DNA from: Nocardia miyunensis NBRC 108239
Lineage (GTDB): Bacteria; Actinomycetota; Actinomycetes; Mycobacteriales; Mycobacteriaceae
DNA: 64,000 bases
Direction: 5' to 3'
Assembly (NCBI RefSeq): GCF_001613065.1
Contig: NZ_BDBQ01000091.1
Span: 1 to 64,000, forward strand
Shown: positions 25,397-33,389 of the stretch, piece by piece
Layout: each line of letters starts with the position of its first letter
Numbering within the stretch: the stretch's first letter is position 1
Translations under genes and position numbers: made by a program
The notes under the pieces: model-generated
Database searches by the model: none
What the model was told of the DNA's origin: nothing
The model's input: only the letters and a program-made list of their open reading frames with translations

Positions 25397-26527
25397 GTGA
25401 CCTTCGCACCCACAGACGAGCAGCGGGAGCTGCAGCGGTTGGTTCGACGATTCTGCGAGGAGAAGTCGCCGATCACCGAGGTCCGCCGGCTGATGGAGTC
25501 CGACAGCGGCTTCGATACGGGCGTCTGGGACCAAATGGGCAAGGAGCTCGGCCTGCAGTCCCTGCACATCCCCGAGGCGTACGGCGGTATGGGCTTTACC
25601 GTGGTGGAGCTGGGCCTGGTTCTCGAGGAGATGGGCCGCGCGCTGTTGTGCGTGCCGTTTCTCTCGTCCGTGGTATTGGCCGCGAACGCGATCCTCGTCG
25701 CGGGCGACGAGGAGCAGCGACAGACATTGCTTCCGGGCATTGCCGCGGGTGAGGTCCGCGGTGCGCTCGCGTTCGCGGAGGGCACCGACACCTGGGCGCC
25801 CGAGGCCGTCGCGACCGAGGCCGTCGCCGACGGTGACCGGTACCGGCTCTCGGGTGCCAAGACGATGGTCGTCGACGGTCACACCGCGCACACCCTCGTC
25901 GCCTCCGCACGGGTGCCGGGCAGCGCCGGCCGCGAGGGCATCTCGCTGTTCATCGTGGACTGCGAGGATGCGCCCGGGATGACTCGGGCGGTAATGCCCA
26001 CCCTCGACCAGACCAGGAAACTCGCAACGGTGACATTCGACGAGACGCCTGCCCGGCTCCTCGGCGGCGAGGGCGCCGGCGGGCCCGCACTCGAGCGGAC
26101 CCTGCAACTGGCCGCGGTCGCCCTGGCATCCGAGCAGGTCGGTGGAGCCGCCCGGTGCTTGGACATGTCCGTCGAGTACGCCAAGGTGCGGCAGCAGTTC
26201 GGCCGTCCGATCGGCAGCTTTCAGGCGGTCAAGCACCGGTGCGCCGATATGCTGCTCGGCGTCGAATCGGCGCGATCCGCGTCCTATTACGCCATGTCCG
26301 CGGCCGCGGACGATATCGAGCTGCCGCTTGCCTCCGCGTTGGCCCGGGCTCATTGCTCCGAAGTGTTCTCCCGGGCGGCGAGCGACTGCATCCAGATCCA
26401 CGGCGGGATCGGATTCACCTGGGAACATGACGCGCACCTCTACCTGAAGCGAGCACGAGGCTCGGAGGCTCTTCTCGGCGGGATCGGACACCACCAGGAC
26501 CTGGTGGCCTCCGGCATCGGGTTGTGA
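25397..26527 (+). CDS. acyl-CoA dehydrogenase (FadE-like)
   Basis: This 376-residue protein has acyl-CoA dehydrogenase segments: HIPEAYGGMGFTVVELGLVL, FGRPIGSFQAVKHRCADM and CIQIHGGIGFTWEHDAHLYLKR. The HGGIGFTWEHD pattern is typical of the actinobacterial FadE proteins that act in steroid and isoprenoid catabolism, some of which work only as heterotetramers with a second FadE. The C-terminus lacks the YEGT motif. The GTG start at 25397 follows AGAGAGG with 6-base spacing; an ATG at 25337 lies in operator-containing DNA. It is the only plus-strand gene between 12.3 and 33 kb. Confidence 0.87.
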   Translation: MTFAPTDEQRELQRLVRRFCEEKSPITEVRRLMESDSGFDTGVWDQMGKELGLQSLHIPEAYGGMGFTVVELGLVLEEMGRALLCVPFLSSVVLAANAILVAGDEEQRQTLLPGIAAGEVRGALAFAEGTDTWAPEAVATEAVADGDRYRLSGAKTMVVDGHTAHTLVASARVPGSAGREGISLFIVDCEDAPGMTRAVMPTLDQTRKLATVTFDETPARLLGGEGAGGPALERTLQLAAVALASEQVGGAARCLDMSVEYAKVRQQFGRPIGSFQAVKHRCADMLLGVESARSASYYAMSAAADDIELPLASALARAHCSEVFSRAASDCIQIHGGIGFTWEHDAHLYLKRARGSEALLGGIGHHQDLVASGIGL

Positions 26528-26531
26528 AACC

Positions 26532-26571
26532 GACTCGTGCTCCCTCGACCCCGCTCGCGGGAGCACGAGTC
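26532..26571. terminator. bidirectional hairpin terminator between convergent genes
   Basis: Perfect 13-bp stem GACTCGTGCTCCC / GGGAGCACGAGTC with a 14-nt loop, placed exactly between the stop of the acyl-CoA dehydrogenase (+) and the stop of the SDR (-). No long T-run follows. Confidence 0.75.
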
Positions 26572-26579
26572 CGTCAGAC

Positions 26580-27347
26580 TCAGACGGAGTATCCGCCGTC
26601 CACGCGCAGGGTCTGTCCGGTGACATAGGACGCCTTCGGTCCCGCGAGAAATGCCACCGCATCGGCCAATTCGTCGGCCGAACCGAAGCGCCGTAACGGC
26701 GTCGCGCGTTTGGCCGCCTCCAGGGCACGTTCGTCGTACTCACCGCTGGCGATCAGGTCGTCCAGAAGTCCGGCCTCGATCACGCCGACGCCGACGCAGT
26801 TGGCCCGAATTCCGTTCTTGCCCTCCTCGGCGGCGATTGCCCGCACAACCTGCTCAACGGCACCTTTGGGGGCCGCCGACAGAAGATCGCGGGTGGCGTA
26901 GCGGAGCAGGGCGGTGGTGACCAGGCAAACGATCGTGCCCCGGCTCGCACGCAGAGGTTCGACTGCGGGTTGCAGCAGGTTGAAACAAGCTACGGCGTCA
27001 CGCCGCAGCTGTTCGGCAAACAGTTCGGGCTCGATCTGGGCTGTGTAACGCATCGGGATTTGCGGGCCTGCCGCATAGACCACTGAGTCGAGCCGCGGCA
27101 GACTCCGCACCAAGGCGCGGGTAGCGGTGGCATCGGTCAGATCGAGCTGATGCACCCATGCCTTGGCTCCCAGGTCACGGATCGCGTCGGCCGTCTTCTC
27201 CGCCGCCTCGGAGTTGCGGTGGTAGGTCAGCGCGATATCGAACCCATCCCGTGCCAGGGCACGGCAAATCGCCGATCCGATACCTCCGCTTCCACCGGCG
27301 ACGAGGACCGTGCGCTCACCGAGAGGGTTTGCGACATTCTCTTCCAT
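26580..27347 (-). CDS. SDR-fold protein lacking the catalytic Tyr
   Basis: This 255-residue Rossmann protein has the cofactor motif VAGGSGGIGSAICRALA, a YAAGPQ strand and the C-terminal VTGQTLRVDGGYSV typical of SDR enoyl/ketoacyl reductases. Where other SDRs read YxxxK it reads SAAPK, so the catalytic Tyr is Ser, while Lys is kept; the preceding Ser strand reads LVTT. It may be a reductase with an altered mechanism, as in atypical enoyl reductases, or a binding protein. ATG at 27347 with GAAGGAA upstream. Last gene of the operon that begins at 33066. Confidence 0.8.
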   Translation of the reverse strand: MEENVANPLGERTVLVAGGSGGIGSAICRALARDGFDIALTYHRNSEAAEKTADAIRDLGAKAWVHQLDLTDATATRALVRSLPRLDSVVYAAGPQIPMRYTAQIEPELFAEQLRRDAVACFNLLQPAVEPLRASRGTIVCLVTTALLRYATRDLLSAAPKGAVEQVVRAIAAEEGKNGIRANCVGVGVIEAGLLDDLIASGEYDERALEAAKRATPLRRFGSADELADAVAFLAGPKASYVTGQTLRVDGGYSV

Positions 27348-27379
27348 GTTGTTCCTTCGCCTCGCTGATCCGCCGGTAT

Positions 27380-27814
27380 TCAATGCCATTCGCGCGGACA
27401 TTCGCGCACGCGCGCGTAGCCGGACACCACCGGCTCGCCCTTCTGATTGACGGTCGACAACTCGAGATCAACCGAGGTTCGGCCGTCGACGACCGCGACC
27501 GCGGTCACCGTGGCCTTGGCGGTCAAGGTGTCCCCCGGCCATACTTGACGCTGAAAACGCACGCCGAAATCGGTGAATTCGCCGTCGACGATCCAATCGG
27601 TCACGAGCTTGGCGGTGAGCCCCATGGTCAGCTGACCATGCGCAATCACCGAGGGGTATCCGGCGACTTCCCTCGCGTAGACCTCATCGCTGTGCAACGG
27701 GTTGAAATCGCCGGACACACCCGCGTACATGACAATCTGCGTCCGTGAGAGATCCTGGACGACCGGCGCTTCGTGCCAGTCTCCGACGGCCAGTTCGGCA
27801 ATGTTGTTCGACAT
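27380..27814 (-). CDS. MaoC-like enoyl-CoA hydratase, catalytic subunit
   Basis: This 144-residue hot-dog protein has the hydratase-2 motif GDFNPLHSDEVYA with expected catalytic Asp and His, then AHGQLTMG. It overlaps the SDR region slightly upstream of that gene's start and follows the FAS1-like subunit by 10 bp, so the two probably form a heteromeric hydratase, parallel to the pair at 5674-6542. GAGG lies in front of the ATG. Confidence 0.85.
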   Translation of the reverse strand: MSNNIAELAVGDWHEAPVVQDLSRTQIVMYAGVSGDFNPLHSDEVYAREVAGYPSVIAHGQLTMGLTAKLVTDWIVDGEFTDFGVRFQRQVWPGDTLTAKATVTAVAVVDGRTSVDLELSTVNQKGEPVVSGYARVRECPREWH

Positions 27815-27823
27815 GTCGGTGCC

Positions 27824-28342
27824 TCAGTTCTCGACCGGATGCTCGGTGATGACCCGTACCCGGCGCGCGGTCACCGCGAGTTCACCACGCTGGTTGACGA
27901 AGCGGGTGATCTCCTCGGAGAATTTCAGCCTTCCGGCTCGCTTGCTGTCCTTCTCCCACGTCCTGCCCGCCGACCGTTCGCTCCGGAGAACATCACCCGG
28001 GCGCACCGGCAGGTGGTACTGGTAATGCTGTTCGGCCTGCATGCTCGTGCCCGCGCCGGATGAGGGTGGCGCCGTGCCCGGACCGGCGCCCGATCCGTGC
28101 CACCGCACGCCGGGCTGCGGGCGATAAGGCCAGTCGGGGTCGAATTGCGCCGCACCCGCCACGAAGGTCGGCGGGGCGGTGATGCCTCCGCGCCGACGCG
28201 TGAGTTCGTCACTGTCGTCGCGATAGATCGGGCTATCGTCACCGAGTGCCCGGGCGAACATCATAATGTGCCCTGACTCGACCGGGAAAAGAAAAGTGCT
28301 CCCGGTCGGCTCGTCCGGTTTCGAGTCGTCCACTTCCGCCAC
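27824..28342 (-). CDS. MaoC dehydratase, FAS1-like N-terminal-domain subunit
   Basis: This 172-residue protein has the FAS1-like opening FLFPVESGHIMMFARALGDD, the ITAPPTFVAGAAQFDP segment and MQAEQHYQYHLPVRPGDVLR. It has an extra glycine/proline-rich insertion in the middle. The GTG at 28342 uses the last G of the upstream TAG stop, giving a direct stop-start junction. It lacks the catalytic D..H motif supplied by its neighbour. Partner subunit in an enoyl-CoA hydratase. Confidence 0.8.
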   Translation of the reverse strand: MAEVDDSKPDEPTGSTFLFPVESGHIMMFARALGDDSPIYRDDSDELTRRRGGITAPPTFVAGAAQFDPDWPYRPQPGVRWHGSGAGPGTAPPSSGAGTSMQAEQHYQYHLPVRPGDVLRSERSAGRTWEKDSKRAGRLKFSEEITRFVNQRGELAVTARRVRVITEHPVEN

Positions 28343-29604
28343 TATGTGCGCCCACCTTCCTGAAACTTGGGCTCCCGAGGCAAGCCCAGCGAGTTCTCGC
28401 CGATGATGTTGCGCTGCACTTCGCTCGTGCCCGCGTAGATCGTCCCGGAATGGGCGGCCAGAAAAACGTCCTGCCATTGATCGACCGTGTAGCCCGGCCC
28501 CTGCGGCCGAACCATCGCACCGGGACCCGCGATATCCAGGGCGATCGCGCCCAGCCGGAGGTGGTACTCGCTCCACGCGAGTTTCCATGTCGACATTTGC
28601 GGCCCCGGATTTTTTCCCGCGGCCACTTCAGCCACCGTCCGCAGCCAACTGCTCCGCATGATCGTGACCTGTGTTTTCGCCCATGCGAGATCGCGTCGCA
28701 CCGCCGGATCCCGGTGCCGTCCGGTCCGGCGGGCGAAGGCGATCAACTGATCGAGTTCTCGTTCGCGCGCCTGCAGCAGCATGGTCGTCGCGCGTCCGGC
28801 GGCGGCCCGTTCGAAGCCCAGCGTGGACTGAACGACACGCCAGCCGTTTCCCAAGCCGCCGATCACGCCGGACAGCGGCGCGACCGTTCCGTCGAAGAAG
28901 ACCTCGGCGAACTCCTCGGCCCCGGTGATCTGACGGATCGGACGGGCTTGAATCCCGTTCGATCCCGGAGTGAACTCGGTGATCACATACGAGAGTCCGC
29001 GGTGTTTCGCCGCGGCCGGGTCGGTGCGGCACAACACGAAGATCATGTTCGCTGTGGCGAATCGGGACGTCCACACCTTCTGGCCGCTGATCGTCACGTG
29101 ATCGTCGTGCACGATCCCGCGCGTTTTCGCGGATGCGAGGTCCGATCCCGAACCCGGCTCCGAGAAGCCTTGGCAGTATCGATGCTCACCGGAGATGATT
29201 CGCGGCAGATAGTATGCCTTCTGCTCGTCGGTGCCGTGCAGGATGATCGACGGACCGACCATCGACTCGCCCTGCACCCGGTCGATCCGGGGCAGTCCGG
29301 CCCGAGAGAACTCCTCGTCCAGGATCGTCATCTGCGGCGCTTCCCAGCCGCGACCGCCATATTCTTCCGGCCAGGCCGGACAGACCAAACGGGCATCGCG
29401 ATTACGCCGCTCCCACTCGAGGAAGAGCGGATGCTCCTGCGCCCGAGCCAGCTCCTGCTCGCTCTGCAGGCTCGCGACCGACCCCGGCAGGTCCGCCCGA
29501 AGGCGCCAGTCGATCAGATCGGCCAGTCCCTCCGGAGCATTCTCGGCGATCCACGTTCGAAGTTCTCGTCGAAGTTCGTGCAGCGGCACGTCGAGGCTCG
29601 TCAT
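28342..29604 (-). CDS. acyl-CoA dehydrogenase (FadE-like, large subunit type)
   Basis: This 420-residue protein has CPAWPEEYGGRGWEAPQ, YCQGFSEPGSGSDLASAKT, ISGQKVWTSRFA and the C-terminal TIYAGTSEVQRNIIGE motif. This is the FadE subgroup common in steroid side-chain degradation, in which Ala replaces the Glu of YEGT. The ATG overlaps the HMG-CoA lyase stop by 4 bp. Together with the shorter FadE proteins here it could form a heterotetramer; that is an inference. Confidence 0.9.
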   Translation of the reverse strand: MTSLDVPLHELRRELRTWIAENAPEGLADLIDWRLRADLPGSVASLQSEQELARAQEHPLFLEWERRNRDARLVCPAWPEEYGGRGWEAPQMTILDEEFSRAGLPRIDRVQGESMVGPSIILHGTDEQKAYYLPRIISGEHRYCQGFSEPGSGSDLASAKTRGIVHDDHVTISGQKVWTSRFATANMIFVLCRTDPAAAKHRGLSYVITEFTPGSNGIQARPIRQITGAEEFAEVFFDGTVAPLSGVIGGLGNGWRVVQSTLGFERAAAGRATTMLLQARERELDQLIAFARRTGRHRDPAVRRDLAWAKTQVTIMRSSWLRTVAEVAAGKNPGPQMSTWKLAWSEYHLRLGAIALDIAGPGAMVRPQGPGYTVDQWQDVFLAAHSGTIYAGTSEVQRNIIGENSLGLPREPKFQEGGRT

Positions 29605-30581
29605 CGGTCAGCCGTCACGGATGTCGACTCGGAAATCGGCGCTTGTACCTCTGCGGCCAGGGCCTGCACCGTGCGCGAAACGCTCGGCCTGCCCAGGCGC
29701 TCGGCCATCCAGACGCTCGTTGCCACGAGGCGGTGCAGGTCGACGCCCGTCTCGATGCCCAGGCCGTGCAGCATCCACACGAGATCCTCGGTGGCGAGGT
29801 TACCGGCCGAGCTCTCCGCGAACGGACATCCGCCTAGACCCCCTGCCGAGCTGTCGATAGTCCGGACTCCGGCCCGGAGAGCCGCCAGCACATTGACAAG
29901 CGCCTGACCGTACGTGTCGTGAAAGTGCACCGCGATCGAGCCGATATCGATTCCGGCCTCGACGAGCGCTTCGATCAGGGCGGTCACATGGCCGGGAGTC
30001 CCCGCACCGATCGTGTCGCCCAGGGACAGCTGGGTGCAGCCGAGCCCCATCATGCGAACGGCGACGTCGACCACCGCGGCGATCGGCACCTCCCCCTCCC
30101 AGGGGTCTCCGCAGCACATCGACACATAGCCGCGCACGCTCGCGTCTGCCTCCCGCGCCTTAGCCACAACCGGCGCGAACATCTCCAGCGACTCGTCGAT
30201 CGAGCGCCCGAGGTTGCGTTGCGAGAACGTCTCGGTGGCACTGCCGAACACGGCGATATCGCGAACGCCCCGCCCGAGCGCGCGCGTCAGCCCGCTGACG
30301 GTGGGGACCAGGGCCGGGTAGCGCACATCGGCGTCCAGGTCGAGGCCATCGATGACCGCCTCGGCGTCGGCCAGTTGCGGAACCCGCACGGGGTGGACGA
30401 AACCGGCCGCCTCGATCGTTCGAAGACCCGCGGCGCCGAGCCGCTCGATAAACTCGATCTTGGCAGCGGTCGGGATCACCCCTTTTTCGTTCTGCAAGCC
30501 GTCTCGGGGGCCGACCTCGTAGATCGTCACCGACTCCGGCAGACCCGCTGCAGTGAACCGGCTCGGCGTCAGCATCACCAT
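29601..30581 (-). CDS. hydroxymethylglutaryl-CoA lyase-family protein
   Basis: This 326-residue DRE-TIM barrel protein has the N-terminal EVGPRDGLQNEKG motif, metal-binding HFHDTYGQALVN and the catalytic-Cys loop GGLGGCPFAESSAGN, all typical of HMG-CoA lyase. The reaction would split a 3-hydroxy-3-methylacyl-CoA such as HMG-CoA into acetyl-CoA and a keto acid. GGAGAG precedes the ATG. Its presence in a catabolic operon points to a methyl-branched, isoprenoid-like intermediate. It could act on a longer homologue rather than HMG-CoA itself. Confidence 0.9.
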   Translation of the reverse strand: MVMLTPSRFTAAGLPESVTIYEVGPRDGLQNEKGVIPTAAKIEFIERLGAAGLRTIEAAGFVHPVRVPQLADAEAVIDGLDLDADVRYPALVPTVSGLTRALGRGVRDIAVFGSATETFSQRNLGRSIDESLEMFAPVVAKAREADASVRGYVSMCCGDPWEGEVPIAAVVDVAVRMMGLGCTQLSLGDTIGAGTPGHVTALIEALVEAGIDIGSIAVHFHDTYGQALVNVLAALRAGVRTIDSSAGGLGGCPFAESSAGNLATEDLVWMLHGLGIETGVDLHRLVATSVWMAERLGRPSVSRTVQALAAEVQAPISESTSVTADR

Positions 30582-30641
30582 GTTCGTCTCTCCACTCTTC
30601 TCCCCGGGCGCCGCATACGCCGTCGCACCCGCTGGCGTCGG

Positions 30642-31790
30642 TCACACTCCGAGGGAACGGCCGATGATCTCTTTCATGATTTCGTTCGTCCCGCCATAGA
30701 TCCGCTGAACGCGGGCGTCGACAAACGCCCGCGAGATCGGGTATTCGGTCATGTAGCCATAGCCGCCGTGCAGTTGCAGACAACTGTCGACGACGCGGTT
30801 CTGCAAATCGCTGCACCACCATTTGGCGGCGGCGGCCTCCTCGGCGCTGAGCTCACCTGCGTTGTGCGCGAGCACGCATTGATCGACGAATGTCGTCGCG
30901 ATCAGAATCTCGGAGTGCATCTCGGCCAGGGCGAACCGGCTGTTCTGGAACGAGCCGATCGGCGCGCCGAAGGCTTTGCGTTCCTTGGCGTAGCCCAGTG
31001 TCATGACGAGCGCGGCCCGGGCGGCAGCGACGCTGATGGTGGCGATCGCCAGCCGTTCCTGCGGGAGGTTGCGAGTCAGGTGACCGAATCCGGCTCCCTC
31101 CGCACCCAGGAGGTTCGCGACCGGAACGCGGACGTTGTCGAAGAACAGCTCGGCCGTGTCCTGCGCGTGCATCCCGATCTTCTCGAGCCTGCGCCCGCGG
31201 GTGAAACCCTCGTGCGAGCGTTCCACGACAATGAGGCTCAGGCCGGACGTGCGCTTCGACGGATCCGTCTTGGCGACGACGATCACCAGGTCGGCGTTGA
31301 TCCCGTTGGTGATGAACGTCTTCGAGCCGTTGATTATGTAGCTGTCCCCATCGCGGATGGCGGTCGTGCGCACTGCGCCGAGATCCGAGCCCGTACCGGG
31401 CTCGGTCATGGCGATGGCGGTGATGAGCTCACCCGTCACAGCCTTGGGCAGCCAGCGCTGGTGCTGCTCGGCGCTGCCACAGTCGAGCAGGTATTGGACA
31501 CCGGTGTCGTTGTGCAGCGAGAGGCCGAGCCCCGAGGCGTTCACGCCGGCGGCCTGAACCTCCTCGTGGATGACATAGTTGTACCGGAAATCGGTGACAC
31601 CGCCACCTCCGTACGCCGCGGGCACCGCCATTCCGAGGAAACCGTGTGTGCCTGCCGCAGTGAAGAGCTCACGAGGCACGATGCCGGCCCGCTCCCAGTC
31701 CAGATGGTGCGGAACGACTTCCTTGTCCAGGAACCGGCGAAAGCTCTCCCGGAACATCTCGTGCTCGTCCTCGAACAGGGTGCGTTTCAT
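30642..31790 (-). CDS. acyl-CoA dehydrogenase (isovaleryl/long-chain-like)
   Basis: This 382-residue protein is a well-conserved acyl-CoA dehydrogenase: YGGGGVTDFRYNYV, ITAIAMTEPGTGSDLGAVRT, YIINGSKTFITNG, LQLHGGYGYMTEYPISRAF and the C-terminal RIYGGTNEIMKEIIGRSLGV. Gly in YGGT is usual for isovaleryl- and long-chain-type enzymes, which carry their catalytic Glu in another helix. It lies between the class III CoA-transferase and HMG-CoA lyase genes, the order expected for branched-chain acyl-CoA oxidation. Confidence 0.92.
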   Translation of the reverse strand: MKRTLFEDEHEMFRESFRRFLDKEVVPHHLDWERAGIVPRELFTAAGTHGFLGMAVPAAYGGGGVTDFRYNYVIHEEVQAAGVNASGLGLSLHNDTGVQYLLDCGSAEQHQRWLPKAVTGELITAIAMTEPGTGSDLGAVRTTAIRDGDSYIINGSKTFITNGINADLVIVVAKTDPSKRTSGLSLIVVERSHEGFTRGRRLEKIGMHAQDTAELFFDNVRVPVANLLGAEGAGFGHLTRNLPQERLAIATISVAAARAALVMTLGYAKERKAFGAPIGSFQNSRFALAEMHSEILIATTFVDQCVLAHNAGELSAEEAAAAKWWCSDLQNRVVDSCLQLHGGYGYMTEYPISRAFVDARVQRIYGGTNEIMKEIIGRSLGV

Positions 31791-31827
31791 CGGATCCCGA
31801 TCCCATTCCTGCGCGGCGCGGCTGGCA

Positions 31828-33066
31828 TCAGACGATCCCGCGCTCGTGCAGACCGTTGATGTCCTGTGCGCTGTAACCGAGCTGGTTCAAAATCTCGGCG
31901 GTATGTTCGCCGAGCGATGGCGCCGGACGCGCGATATCGAACGGTTGACCACTGACGGGCGCGGGCCATCCGGTGCTGGTATATGAGCCGGCCACCGGAT
32001 GCTCGGAGTGGTGCACGATCTCGCGCGCACCCAGATGGACATCGCCGAGCGTGCCGACCTTGGAGTTCGCCGGGCACAACGGGATGTCGTAGAGCCTTGC
32101 GATGTCCATCCACTCCGCGGATGTTCGCGACCGGAAAATCGGGATGAGCTCGTCCAGCAGATCGGCCTTTCCACCGTCCGCGAAGTCGACGGCGAAAGTC
32201 GTGTTCTTCACGTCGATCAGGTCCGGACGATCGACGGCCCGGCAGAAGTTGTCCCAGAACTTGTGCTCGATGGCCGCAAGCAGCACCACCTTCGCGTCCT
32301 TGGTCTGATAGTAGGTGTACTTGGGGCGCTTACGCGGATCCAGCCCGACCGGAGGCGGCGGATTGCGCCGGTCGGTGATTCGCTCGCCGTTCCAGGCGAG
32401 AACCGCGTCCAGGCACTGGTTTGCCAGTACCGCGTCCGCACCGGCGGCATCGATGTAGCTGCCCTCGCCGGTCTGGTGCCGATGACGCAACGCCGCCGCA
32501 GTCGTCAGCGCGGCATAGAGCGCGGTCGACAGGGGCCCGTCGATCGAACCGGAGAAGTATTGGCCCTCGGGGGCGATCACCTCGGTGACTACCCCCTCGT
32601 CCGAAACCTCCAAGGGAGACTGTCCGGCGACCGCACCCATCATGTAGCCGTGCACCGGGATCTGGCTGTAGTCGCCGCGGGCGCCGAATCCACTGGCCTG
32701 GCAGTAGATGATGTCGGGCTTTGCGGCTCGCTGCGCCTGGTATCCGATCCCGAGCTTCTCGCAGGCATCACCCGCGAAACCGTCGACGAAGACGTCCGCG
32801 GTCGCAAGCAGCTCGTAGAAGATCTTGCGACCCTCATCGCTGCGCAGGTCCAGTTCCACGCTGCGCTTGTTGCGATTGCACAACAGATGGAAGACGCTGT
32901 TCTGCGGCGTGATGCGGTCCCCGAGTTCGCGCAGATAGTCGCCCGTGCCCGGACGCTCGATCTTGATCACATCCGCGCCGAGGTCGCCGAGCAAGCGACT
33001 CGTCTGATCACCGGTCGGCAACATTGCACATTCGAGGACGCGAATGCCGGCCAAGAGCCTGATCAT
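31828..33066 (-). CDS. class III (CaiB/BaiF) CoA-transferase
   Basis: This 412-residue protein has the family start LAGIRVLECAMLPTGDQTSRLLGDLGADVIKIERPGTGD (only the opening is quoted to mark the fold), NRNKRSVELDL and GIPLCPANSKV-like C-terminal features. It would transfer CoA to a carboxylic acid without ATP use. GGAGGAGAAGG lies just before the ATG. It heads the seven-gene operon down to 26580 and is divergent from the tandem-TetR gene at 33390; the 19-bp element in between could control both directions. Confidence 0.9.
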   Translation of the reverse strand: MIRLLAGIRVLECAMLPTGDQTSRLLGDLGADVIKIERPGTGDYLRELGDRITPQNSVFHLLCNRNKRSVELDLRSDEGRKIFYELLATADVFVDGFAGDACEKLGIGYQAQRAAKPDIIYCQASGFGARGDYSQIPVHGYMMGAVAGQSPLEVSDEGVVTEVIAPEGQYFSGSIDGPLSTALYAALTTAAALRHRHQTGEGSYIDAAGADAVLANQCLDAVLAWNGERITDRRNPPPPVGLDPRKRPKYTYYQTKDAKVVLLAAIEHKFWDNFCRAVDRPDLIDVKNTTFAVDFADGGKADLLDELIPIFRSRTSAEWMDIARLYDIPLCPANSKVGTLGDVHLGAREIVHHSEHPVAGSYTSTGWPAPVSGQPFDIARPAPSLGEHTAEILNQLGYSAQDINGLHERGIV

Positions 33067-33119
33067 GTCCTTCTCCTCCAGAGCTCCTCAGACCGAGGAA
33101 AGATGAGACTGAATATATT

Positions 33120-33138
33120 CTAACCTAATTCAGATTAG
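33120..33138 (+). promoter_or_regulatory. 19-bp operator-like element, strong palindromic version
   Basis: Reads CTAACCTAATTCAGATTAG. The inner part CTAAT-TCAG-ATTAG is a perfect inverted repeat, and the outer CTAAC repeats the left arm directly. It lies 54 bp before the CoA-transferase start in the divergent region with the tandem-TetR gene. Nearly the same sequence occurs before the hydrolase at 42289. Confidence 0.7.
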
Positions 33139-33324
33139 AGTTAACAGTAGTAGGGAACGCCGACGCAGTCAAGCGGATGGGCGGCGCGTACGGCCCGCGC
33201 AGACCGCCGATTAGCGCCTGCCGGACACATCACAGCTGCCCACGACGTTCGCAAGCCCGCCGCGCCCGCAAACGTGAACCGCCGGTGCAGGGCGGCACCC
33301 GCAGCGGGCGAGTCGCTACGCCTG

Positions 33325-33343
33325 CCTCATCCGATATAGATTC
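33325..33343 (+). promoter_or_regulatory. probable autoregulatory variant of the 19-bp element
   Basis: Reads CTCATCCGATATAGATTCG: CTCAT, 6-bp spacer, TAGATTCG. It lies 65 bp before the GTG of the tandem-TetR gene. The second tandem-TetR gene has the same CTCAT-N6-TAGATTCG at 63 bp (54337-54355). TAGATT may also serve as a -10 box, so operator and promoter may coincide. Confidence 0.5.
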
Positions 33344-33389
33344 GATGTGTAAGTCGGGACTTGCGCGCCGAAACGGACTCGGAGGATTC

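Noticed and set aside
25331-26743. 470-codon minus-strand frame opposite the acyl-CoA dehydrogenase
   Set aside because: Translation has no conserved motif, and the plus strand carries clear FadE segments and a ribosome binding site.
33177-33389. Earlier ATG for the first tandem-TetR gene
   Set aside because: The extra 71 residues are proline/arginine-rich and would cover the operator-like promoter element. The GTG at 33390 has GGAGG and matches the paralogue's start.
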